DNA of 7,078 nt from Planctomycetota bacterium (GTDB lineage: Bacteria > Planctomycetota > UBA1135 > UBA2386), in NCBI GenBank assembly GCA_947455805.1, contig CANGSN010000154.1, forward strand, positions 1 to 7,078, written 5' to 3'. Within the stretch, counting starts at the first letter, position 1. Every line of letters starts with the position of its first letter. Positions 1 to 6,620 of the stretch are shown here, in pieces. Under the pieces are notes generated by a model. It saw nothing but the letters and a program-made list of their open reading frames with translations, was not told the origin of the DNA and did no database searches. The translations under genes and the position numbers were made by a program.

Positions 1-2
1 GC

Positions 3-1109
3 TCTGGCAGCCTGCGGCAGCTGACCAAGGGTGCTTGGCTCGTGCGCAAGGTCGAGCACGTCGACGAAGCCGCTGGCGAAGTGTGGTTCACCGCCTTCGG
101 CATCCACCAAGGCCAGGATCCCTACCACGCGCACCTCGCGCGGGTCGCGATCGCCGACGGCGCCGTCACGGTGTTGACCGACGCCGACGGCGACCACGAG
201 TGGACGTTCGCGCCGGATCGTTCGCGCTTCGTCGCCACCTGGTCGCGCGTCGACCACCCGCCGGTCGGCGAGCTGCGCGATGCGCGCACCGGCAGGAAGC
301 TCGTGGAACTGTTCCGCGCCGACGCCACCAAGGTGCTGGCGGCGGGCTTCCGGCCGCCGGAGCGCTTCGTCGCCAAGGGGCGCGACGGCACCACCGACAT
401 CCACGGCATCCTGATCGTGCCGTCGGACTTCGATCCAAAGCGGCGCTACCCGGTGATCGAGGACATCTACGCGGGCCCGCAGGACCACTTCGTGCCGAAG
501 GAGTGGCAGCTCGGCGAACGGCAACGCCAGCTGGCCGAGCTCGGCTTCGTCGTCGTCCAGATCGACGGCATGGGCACCAACTGGCGCCACAAGGCGTTCC
601 ACGACGTCTGCTGGCGCAACCTGAAGGACAGCGGCTTCCCCGACCGCATCGCCTGGCTGCGCGCCGCCGCCGCGACGAGGCCGTGGCTCGACCTCGCGCG
701 CGTCGGCATCTTCGGCGGCAGCGCCGGCGGCCAGAGTGCACTCGCCGCCCTGCTGCACCACGGCGACGTCTACAAGGCGGCGGTCGCCGACTGCGGTTGC
801 CACGACAACCGCATGGACAAGATCTGGTGGAACGAAGCCTGGATGGGCTGGCCGCTCGGGCCGTGGTACGCCGACAACAGCAACGTCGTGCACGCGGGCA
901 AGCTGCGCGGGGCCCTGCTGCTGACCGTCGGCGAGCTCGACCGCAACGTCGACCCGGCGTCGACCATGCAGGTCGCCGACGCGCTGCTGCGCGCCGACCG
1001 CGACTTCGAGCTGGTGGTGGTGCCGGGCGGCGGCCACGGGATCGGCGAACGGCCCGACCTCGTTCGCCGCCGCCAGCGCTTCTTCCTGCGGACGTTCGGC
1101 GGTCGCTGA
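3..1109 (+). CDS. S9 family serine peptidase (DPP-IV/prolyl oligopeptidase-like), 5' truncated by window edge
   Basis: Likely hydrolyses peptides, often after proline or alanine in this family, in the periplasm or cytoplasm. The frame is open from base 3 to the TGA at 1107-1109 (368 residues visible). The GTG at 42 is internal, because matching protein continues upstream of it, so the true start lies outside the window. The first ~110 visible residues look like the end of the beta-propeller (DPP-IV N-terminal type). The alpha/beta-hydrolase domain follows, from about residue 125. The whole triad can be seen: nucleophile Ser in GGSAGG (codon 720-722, visible residue 240), Asp in LDRNVD (codon 939-941, residue 313) and His in GGGHGIG (codon 1035-1037, residue 345). 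Spacing and order fit the family, so the enzyme should be active. The exact subfamily and substrate cannot be told without the N-terminus. A 72-base gap without a clear terminator separates it from the downstream kinase gene. Confidence 0.93.
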   Translation, partial: SGSLRQLTKGAWLVRKVEHVDEAAGEVWFTAFGIHQGQDPYHAHLARVAIADGAVTVLTDADGDHEWTFAPDRSRFVATWSRVDHPPVGELRDARTGRKLVELFRADATKVLAAGFRPPERFVAKGRDGTTDIHGILIVPSDFDPKRRYPVIEDIYAGPQDHFVPKEWQLGERQRQLAELGFVVVQIDGMGTNWRHKAFHDVCWRNLKDSGFPDRIAWLRAAAATRPWLDLARVGIFGGSAGGQSALAALLHHGDVYKAAVADCGCHDNRMDKIWWNEAWMGWPLGPWYADNSNVVHAGKLRGALLLTVGELDRNVDPASTMQVADALLRADRDFELVVVPGGGHGIGERPDLVRRRQRFFLRTFGGR

Positions 1110-1165
1110 GCCGGTCGCGCCGGTGCGATCGGGCTTTCGTTCCGGGTGGTCGACTGCCGATGCCT

Positions 1166-1173
1166 AGGGGAAG
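1166..1173 (+). promoter_or_regulatory. Shine-Dalgarno-like site deciding the kinase start
   Basis: AGGGGAAG lies 8 bases before the ATG at 1182. It supports that start over the in-frame GTG at 1146, which would add 12 residues before the signal peptide. Confidence 0.5.
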
Positions 1174-1181
1174 TCCCTCGT

Positions 1182-3665
1182 ATGCACGCCTCTCCACGCC
1201 TAGCCGCCACGTTCGTCCTCGGCCTGCTGTCCCCCGTGCTGTGCGGACAGGAACAGCGAGCCAAGGAACTCGCGCAGCGACTCGCCGAGCAACCGAAAGC
1301 GTCCGTCGCCTGGTTCGCCACGTCGGTCGAGCTCTGCTGGGCGCAGTCGGAGTACGACATGGGCGCCGCCATCGCGACGGCCACGGCGACCTTCGAAGTC
1401 GCCCGTGAGGGTGCGCCTGACGGCGCGCGCGAGGCGTCGGCGGCCGCCGTCGCGCGGCTCGTCGCGCGCACCGAAGGTCCACGCGCCGCCTTGCCGTGGT
1501 CGGAGATCGCCGGCTGGCAGCCGCCGACCGCGGCGCCACAGCTGCGCTTCCAGTGGCTCTACGATCGCTGCCGCTTCCTCTGCTTCGTCGGCGACCACGC
1601 GAAGGAACTGCAGTTCTCGATCCCAGCACAGGCGCTCGCCGACGAGATGGGCGACGACCTGGCGAAGCTGCGCGCCGCGATGGTGACGATGCACGCGACC
1701 CCGCGCCGCGGACTGGCAGAGGTGCGCAAGCAGTACCAGGCGATGCGCCAAGGGCCGCAGGCGGCCGTGCTGGCGACGTTCTCGCCGTATCTGTTGCTCG
1801 AGGAGGTCTCGCAGCTGCAGGACCAGCATCGCTTCGCCGATGCCGAACGTCCGCTCGGCGCCGCCGAGAACCAGGCTCGGCAGCAAGGCAACCAGCGCGC
1901 CTTGGCGATGGCGGAGTGCTGTCGCGGCAATGCCGCGGCCCTGCGCCGCGACACCGAGGCGGCGATGGGGCACTACGCCGCCGCCGCCGAGCTTTACGCG
2001 CGCCTCGGCGATCGCTTCGAGTGGGCGAGCGTGCTCGACATGCTCGCCTTCGGTGAGATCCAGCGCGGCGACCTGGACGCGGCCGACGCCCGTCTGCGGG
2101 AGGTCGAGGCACTGATCGCCGATCGCGAGTTCGCGCACGTCGAGACGGCGATCCTGCGCACGCGACTCGAACTGGCGGTCAAGCGCTCCGACGGCCAGCT
2201 GGCGGCCGCGACCGCGCGCGAGATCGAGCGGCGGCAGAACGCGTCGCGCGAGCTCGACGAACGCATTCTCGAGGCCCGCAACCAGGTGCGCATCGCCGAG
2301 GAACAGCGCGAAGCCGCCGCCGAGCAGCTGCGGGCGGAACGCGAACAGGCTGTCGCGCAGGCGGCGAGCACGCGCAACGCGCTGATCAGTGCCCTCGTCG
2401 CGTCGTTGACGATGTTGGTCGGGTTGTCGTGGTGGAGTCGGCGCCGGCTGCTGCGGGCCAACGGCGAGATGGCCACGCAGGTCGAGCGGGCCGAGGCGGC
2501 GCAGCAGTCGCGCGACCGCATGGAGCAGCGCATGCGCCAGATGCAGCAGGCCGAGAGCCTGGGCACGCTGGCCGCCGGCGTGGCCCACGACTTCAACAAC
2601 CTGCTGACCAGCATGCTCGGCAACGCCGAACTGCTGCGGCTGCAGGTGAAGGACCCGGAAGCGGTGTCCTGCATCGACACGATCGACGCCGCCGGCCGGC
2701 AGGCGGCGCGTCTGTGCAAGCAGCTGCAGACCTACGGCGGCGACGGTCCGTCGGCGCCGATGACGCTCGACCTGGGCACCCTCGTGCAGGAGATGCTGCC
2801 GGTGCTGGCGTCGTCGACGCGCGGCCGCATCGAGGTCCGCTTCAACGCGCCGGTCGAGAGCGTCGGCGTGGTCGCCGATCCGGCCGAGATCGAACAGGTG
2901 CTGCTGAACCTCGTCGTCAACGCCGCCGACGCGCGCGCCAAGGTCGTTCGCATCTCGCTGCAGCGGCACGAGACGGCGCTCGGCTTCGACGGCCCCGCGG
3001 CCGAGATCGCCGTCGAGGACGACGGCGACGGCATGACGCCGGAGGTGGCGCAGCGCATCTTCGACCCGTTCTTCACCACGCGCTTCCCGGGGCGCGGGCT
3101 CGGCCTCTCCGTCGTGCACGGCGCCGTGCGCCGCCATGGCGGCAGCATCCAGGTCGACAGTGCGCCGGGCCTCGGCGCCAAGTTCACGATCGAACTGCCG
3201 CTCGCGGTGGTGACTCCGGGCGCTGCCCCCGAACCGGTCGTGGTTTTGCCGGCGTTGCCGCCGCCGACGTCCACCGAGAACGGGCCCGCGGTGCTGGTCG
3301 TCGACGACGAGCCGACCGTCGGCCAGTTGCTGGTGCGGATGCTGGCCAGTCTCGGACGTGCGGGGGAGTACCTCGCGAGCGGCGCCAAGACGCTCGACCG
3401 CGTCGACGAACTGCCGCGCGACCGTGCGCTGGTCGTGTTCGTCGACCTGACGATGCCCGAGATGGACGGCGCCGAACTGATCCGCCGGCTGCGTGCGCTG
3501 CGTCCCGACGTGCGCATCGTGCTGATGAGCGGGCACACCACCGACATGCTGGAGCAGGCATCGGTGGCGCAGGCGCCCGAGGCCGTGCTGAGCAAGCCGT
3601 TCCAGCTGGCGGCGGTGCGGGCGGCGCTGGCGAGTGCGCTCGCGGCAGCGACGACGAACGGGTAG
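1182..3665 (+). CDS. Hybrid sensor histidine kinase with helical/TPR-like extracytoplasmic sensor and C-terminal receiver domain
   Basis: A membrane two-component kinase of 827 residues. The ATG at 1182 is preferred because it has a purine-rich ribosome site and immediately begins a signal peptide (about residues 1-22, hydrophobic core ATFVLGLLSPVL). Residues ~23-350 are alpha-helical, with TPR-like helix pairs from ~240, and would be extracytoplasmic. A charged coiled coil (~352-398) leads to one transmembrane helix (~399-418) followed by basic SRRR, then a second helical linker (~422-460). The H-box has the phospho-acceptor His469 in AHDFNN. The ATPase domain shows the N-box (Asn580), DDGDG (Asp614) and GRGLGL (637-642). 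A Pro-rich linker precedes the receiver, with acidic pocket Asp708/Asp709, phospho-acceptor Asp755, Ser783 and Lys805 all present. Every key catalytic residue is intact. There is no DNA-binding output domain and no separate response regulator in the window, so a phosphorelay partner must be elsewhere. The ligand is unknown. Confidence 0.93.
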   Translation: MHASPRLAATFVLGLLSPVLCGQEQRAKELAQRLAEQPKASVAWFATSVELCWAQSEYDMGAAIATATATFEVAREGAPDGAREASAAAVARLVARTEGPRAALPWSEIAGWQPPTAAPQLRFQWLYDRCRFLCFVGDHAKELQFSIPAQALADEMGDDLAKLRAAMVTMHATPRRGLAEVRKQYQAMRQGPQAAVLATFSPYLLLEEVSQLQDQHRFADAERPLGAAENQARQQGNQRALAMAECCRGNAAALRRDTEAAMGHYAAAAELYARLGDRFEWASVLDMLAFGEIQRGDLDAADARLREVEALIADREFAHVETAILRTRLELAVKRSDGQLAAATAREIERRQNASRELDERILEARNQVRIAEEQREAAAEQLRAEREQAVAQAASTRNALISALVASLTMLVGLSWWSRRRLLRANGEMATQVERAEAAQQSRDRMEQRMRQMQQAESLGTLAAGVAHDFNNLLTSMLGNAELLRLQVKDPEAVSCIDTIDAAGRQAARLCKQLQTYGGDGPSAPMTLDLGTLVQEMLPVLASSTRGRIEVRFNAPVESVGVVADPAEIEQVLLNLVVNAADARAKVVRISLQRHETALGFDGPAAEIAVEDDGDGMTPEVAQRIFDPFFTTRFPGRGLGLSVVHGAVRRHGGSIQVDSAPGLGAKFTIELPLAVVTPGAAPEPVVVLPALPPPTSTENGPAVLVVDDEPTVGQLLVRMLASLGRAGEYLASGAKTLDRVDELPRDRALVVFVDLTMPEMDGAELIRRLRALRPDVRIVLMSGHTTDMLEQASVAQAPEAVLSKPFQLAAVRAALASALAAATTNG

Positions 3666-3698
3666 CGACGCACCGCGCGCGGCGCGATCATCCCCGGC

Positions 3699-4736
3699 AT
3701 GACGACCATGCGTTGCGTCGTCGTGCGCGAGCACGGCGGATTCGACAAGCTGCGGCTCGAAGAACGCCCGGTGCCGACGCCGCTGCCCGGCCAGGTGCGC
3801 GTGCGCATGCAGGCGGTCGGCCTGAACCACCTCGACACCTGGGTGCGCCGCGGCGTGCCGGGGCACACGTTCCCGCTGCCGCTGGTGACCAGCAGCGACG
3901 GCTGCGGCGTCGTCGACGCGCTCGGCGCCGGCGTCACCGGCCTCGCCGCCGGCGATCCGGTGGTGGTGCTGCCCGGCGTCTCTTGTGGTGCTTGCGAAGC
4001 GTGCCAGCAGGGCCAGGACAACCTGTGCCGCAGCTACCACATCCTCGGCGAGAGCTGCGACGGCACCGCCGCCGAGTTCGTGTGCGTGCCGGCCGCGAAC
4101 GTGGCGCCGAAGCCGCGCGCCTTGTCGGCGCAGGAGGCCGCGTCGATCTGCCTCGTGTTCCAGACCGCGTGGCACATGCTGGTCCGCCGCGTCGAGCTGC
4201 ACGCCGGCGAGACGGTGCTCGTGCACGCCGGGCTCTCCGGCGTCGGCAGCGCCGCCGTGCAGATCGCCAACGTGCTCGGTGCGCAAGTGATCGCGACCGC
4301 CGGCGGCGCCGAGAAGTGTGCGAAGGTGAAGGCGCTCGGCGCCCACCACGTGATCGACCATCGCACGCAGGACGTCGCCGCGACCGTGCGCGCGCTGACC
4401 GGCAAGGCCGGCGTGCAGGTCGTGTTCGAGCACGTCGGTGCACAGACGTTCGACACCTCGCTGAAGGTGCTGCAGCGCGGCGGCCGCCTCGTCACCTGCG
4501 GCGCCACGACCGGCGGCAACGTCTCGCTGTCGCTGCACGCGGTGTTCTTCAAGAGCCTGTCGATCCTCGGCTCGACGATGGGCCAGAAGGGCGACCTGCG
4601 GCAGATCCTGCGCCTGTTCGACCAGGGTCGCTTCCGCCCCGTGCTCGATCGTGCGCTGCCGCTGGCGCAGGTCGGCGACGCGCATCGGCTGCTCGAGGAG
4701 CGGCAGGCGCTCGGCAAGCTCGTGCTGACGCTGTGA
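3699..4736 (+). CDS. Zinc-binding MDR-family dehydrogenase (alcohol dehydrogenase/quinone oxidoreductase-like)
   Basis: An NAD(P)H-dependent cytoplasmic oxidoreductase of the medium-chain dehydrogenase/reductase superfamily, 345 residues and so of normal length. The N-terminal GroES-like fold carries four cysteines in C-x2-C-x2-C-x7-C spacing (Cys96, 99, 102, 110), the structural zinc lobe. The Rossmann domain has the glycine motif G178-L-S-G181-V-G183, and LVTCGATTGG and LSILGSTMG are typical of the family. The usual catalytic-zinc ligands look replaced: the CxxD-type site reads N43-H44-L-D46, and the GHE site reads S-S-D67-G. It therefore resembles the branch that keeps the structural zinc but handles quinone, enone or aldehyde substrates without the classical active-site zinc. 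The substrate is unknown. Two in-frame ATGs exist (3699 and 3708). Neither has a good ribosome site, and the second gives the more usual family N-terminus (MRCVVVREHG). It begins 33 bases after the kinase stop and may be co-transcribed with it. Confidence 0.92.
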   Translation: MTTMRCVVVREHGGFDKLRLEERPVPTPLPGQVRVRMQAVGLNHLDTWVRRGVPGHTFPLPLVTSSDGCGVVDALGAGVTGLAAGDPVVVLPGVSCGACEACQQGQDNLCRSYHILGESCDGTAAEFVCVPAANVAPKPRALSAQEAASICLVFQTAWHMLVRRVELHAGETVLVHAGLSGVGSAAVQIANVLGAQVIATAGGAEKCAKVKALGAHHVIDHRTQDVAATVRALTGKAGVQVVFEHVGAQTFDTSLKVLQRGGRLVTCGATTGGNVSLSLHAVFFKSLSILGSTMGQKGDLRQILRLFDQGRFRPVLDRALPLAQVGDAHRLLEERQALGKLVLTL

Positions 4737-4752
4737 CCGCGGTGCGTTGGGA

Positions 4753-4827
4753 GCCGCGTGCAGATCGGAGTCGCCAACTCGCATCTGCCATGCAAAAACG
4801 AGTTGGCGATGCGGATTTGCATGCGGC
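4753..4827. terminator. Long imperfect palindrome between convergent genes, probable bidirectional terminator
   Basis: Two 36-base arms (4753-4788 and 4792-4827) are reverse complements at 28 of 36 positions around a 3-base centre. They include a perfect 10-bp core, CGCCAACTCG (4772-4781) against CGAGTTGGCG (4799-4808). Several mismatches would be G-U pairs in RNA. Each arm can also fold on itself; for example GCAGAT (4760-4765) can pair with ATCTGC (4783-4788). It fills most of the 96-base gap between the dehydrogenase stop (4734-4736) and the LRR gene stop (4833-4835), which is the right place to end transcription from both sides. There is no clear U-tract after the stem, so classical intrinsic termination is uncertain. 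A dispersed REP-like element is an alternative. Confidence 0.6.
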
Positions 4828-4832
4828 TGCGG

Positions 4833-6620
4833 TCAGCGCGCGCGGAGGCGTTCGCCGTTCGGCAGCACCACCTCGCACTCGGGCCAGTGCTCGGCGGCGA
4901 GCTTGCGCACCGGCTCGGGCGCGCAGGTGGTGCCTCGCAGGTCGAGGCGGCGCAGCGGCAGCTTCGCCAGGGACGCGAGCTCCGCCGACACGTCCTTGAT
5001 GGTCCACGACAGGTCGAGCTGCTGCAGCGAACGGCTGGCGGCGAGCAGCGCCAGGCAGCCGTCGGGCAGCGGAGAGCCACGCAGGTCGAGGGTGCGCAGG
5101 GACGGGATGGCCGCGAGTTCCTTCATCCGCGCGGCGTCGAGCCACGGGGCGTTGGTCACGCGCACGGTGTGCAGTTGCTCGTGCCGGCGCAGCAGGGCGA
5201 AGGATGGCGCGGTCAGCTGCTGGTGCGAACCCGCGGGTGGCACCGGTCTCTTCGACGATAGGGGGGTGTCGCCGAGGCTCAGCACGTGAAGGCTCGTGCC
5301 GGCGAGGATGGCGGCGAACTCCTCGTCGTGCAGCCGCGTCGCACCGGTCAGGTCGAGTTCCTGGAGATGCGGCAGCTGCCCGAGGGATCGCCACCCGATG
5401 CCCTCGAGCTTGGGGTTGTCGGCGAGTCCCAGGACCCTGAGTCCGGTGGGCAGCAGCGGGAGAACCGCGCTCGTCAGCAGTGGCAGGTTGCCGAGGTCGA
5501 GTTCGCGCAGCGTCGTCATCTTCGCCAGTGCTGGCCCGATGGCGTCGGTCAGCCATCTGCAGCCGCCGAGGCGCAGCGTCTGCAGCGGCAGCTTCGCCAG
5601 TGCCAATACGACCTCGTCGGTGATGCCGACGCCGTCTCTGGTCGGCGGCGTCAGGTCGACGCGTAGGTCCGGCAGGCCGTCGCCGTCGCCGTCGACGAAG
5701 GTCGTGGCTCCTTCTGGCACGGGGTCGGTCGCCGCGAGTCGCCGATCGGGCAGGCCGTCGCCGTCGCTGTCGACGAACAGGTCCGAATCGCGGCGTCCGT
5801 GGCTCGATTCGATCAGGCCGCGGAACTGCCCCTGGCAGTCGCGCAGGTCGAGATGGCGCAGCGCCGGCATCGTCGCCAGGACCAGGGCATCGGCGGCGCG
5901 TACGGTCGTGCAGTTCGCGAGTTCGAGGCGCTGCAGCCCCGGCATCGACGCGATCGCCGTCAGCGCGCGACCGCGGAAGCCCATGCAGTAGGACAGCACG
6001 AGCGAACGCAGGGCCGGCAGGCGCGGCAGCCGTTCGATCGCTTCGGTGACGACGCCGGTCCAGCTCAGGTCGAGGTGCTCGAGCTGCGGGAGTGCTTCGA
6101 GGGCCTGCAAGCCGTAGCCGTGTACCTGGTGGCATTGGCCGAGCGCGAGCCAGCGCAGCTTCGGCAGCTTCGCCAGCGAGCGCACGCCGACGTCGGTGAT
6201 CGCCAGCGCGTAGGAGTCGCTCCAGCCGCGGTCGTCCATCGCGCCGAGGTCGAGTCGTTCGAGGGCCGTGAAGCGCGCGAGTTGCGCGCAGGCGGCGTCG
6301 TCGAAGTCGAAGCAGCGCAGGGCGCGCACTTCGGCGGGCACCTTCGCCAAGGCGGCCGGGCCGTGGCACTCGTGCCACGCCGGGGCTTCGGCGTCTTGCG
6401 GAGCGTTCGTCGCCGTGTCGGCCGTGTTACGCCAGTGGGCGGCACCCAAGACGGCGCCGACGCCGAGCAGCACGCACGCGGCCGCGAGCCATGGAGCTTG
6501 CGCTCGGCGAACGCGCGGGGCCGCGGTCCCGTCGAGTGCTTCGCCGAGCAGCCACTCGAGTTGTCGCGCGGCCGCGGTGGCGCGCGCAGCCGAGGACGTG
6601 CGGATCGCAGGGTCGTTCAT
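4833..6620 (-). CDS. Membrane-anchored leucine-rich-repeat protein with two calcium-loop-like motifs, coupled to a sigma factor
   Basis: A 595-residue protein of unknown specific function. The frame is open much further upstream, but the ATG at 6620 is chosen because it overlaps the sigma-factor stop as ATGA and has GGAG six bases ahead. Residues 1-43 form a short basic tail (ending RVRRAQ), 44-61 are one hydrophobic helix, and the rest should lie outside the membrane (N-in topology). From about residue 95 to the end there are some 14-15 leucine-rich repeats of ~24 residues, with L-x-x-L-x-L cores. Several have the cysteine-containing form with LxLxxC (for example around Cys163), as in the CC/AMN1-like subtype. 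Between repeats 7 and 8 the solenoid is interrupted by two D-x-D-G-D-G-L-P-D loops (residues 284-292 and 310-318), which resemble calcium-binding EF-hand/thrombospondin-3 loops. LRR domains generally bind proteins. A sensor or sigma-regulator role is inferred from the neighbouring gene, not from a recognised anti-sigma domain. Confidence 0.85.
   Translation of the reverse strand: MNDPAIRTSSAARATAAARQLEWLLGEALDGTAAPRVRRAQAPWLAAACVLLGVGAVLGAAHWRNTADTATNAPQDAEAPAWHECHGPAALAKVPAEVRALRCFDFDDAACAQLARFTALERLDLGAMDDRGWSDSYALAITDVGVRSLAKLPKLRWLALGQCHQVHGYGLQALEALPQLEHLDLSWTGVVTEAIERLPRLPALRSLVLSYCMGFRGRALTAIASMPGLQRLELANCTTVRAADALVLATMPALRHLDLRDCQGQFRGLIESSHGRRDSDLFVDSDGDGLPDRRLAATDPVPEGATTFVDGDGDGLPDLRVDLTPPTRDGVGITDEVVLALAKLPLQTLRLGGCRWLTDAIGPALAKMTTLRELDLGNLPLLTSAVLPLLPTGLRVLGLADNPKLEGIGWRSLGQLPHLQELDLTGATRLHDEEFAAILAGTSLHVLSLGDTPLSSKRPVPPAGSHQQLTAPSFALLRRHEQLHTVRVTNAPWLDAARMKELAAIPSLRTLDLRGSPLPDGCLALLAASRSLQQLDLSWTIKDVSAELASLAKLPLRRLDLRGTTCAPEPVRKLAAEHWPECEVVLPNGERLRAR
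5671..5777. repeat. Intragenic direct repeat of 29 bases, 78-base period
   Basis: Bases 5671-5699 and 5749-5777 match at 28 of 29 positions, one mismatch being C/T. The 78-base offset keeps the frame, so the repeat encodes two copies of F-V-D-x-D-G-D-G-L-P-D, 26 residues apart, in the LRR protein. It looks like a duplicated calcium-loop unit. The intervening sequence is not visibly duplicated. Confidence 0.8.

Noticed and set aside
1166..1178. Small inverted repeat (AGGG/CCCT) around the kinase ribosome site, possible translational control
   Set aside because: Only a 4-bp stem with a 5-base loop; too short to claim in GC-rich DNA.
35..1408. 457-residue + frame overlapping the peptidase gene and running past its stop
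   Set aside because: Arg/Pro-rich shift-frame product; the frame at 3-1109 contains the full S9 triad instead.
1200..4784. 1194-residue open frame on the - strand, antisense to the kinase and dehydrogenase
   Set aside because: It spans two well-supported genes and the palindrome, has a His/Arg/Gln-rich low-complexity composition and no recognisable domain. Long antisense frames are expected where codons end in G or C.
2429..4999. 856-residue + frame across the kinase, dehydrogenase and intergenic palindrome
   Set aside because: Arg/Ala-rich shadow frame with no domain; two intact domain-bearing genes occupy the region in the other frame.
4549..6378. 609-residue - frame overlapping the LRR gene
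   Set aside because: Arg/Pro/Ala-rich frame-shifted image of the LRR repeats; the periodic L-x-x-L-x-L pattern is in the 4833-6620 frame.
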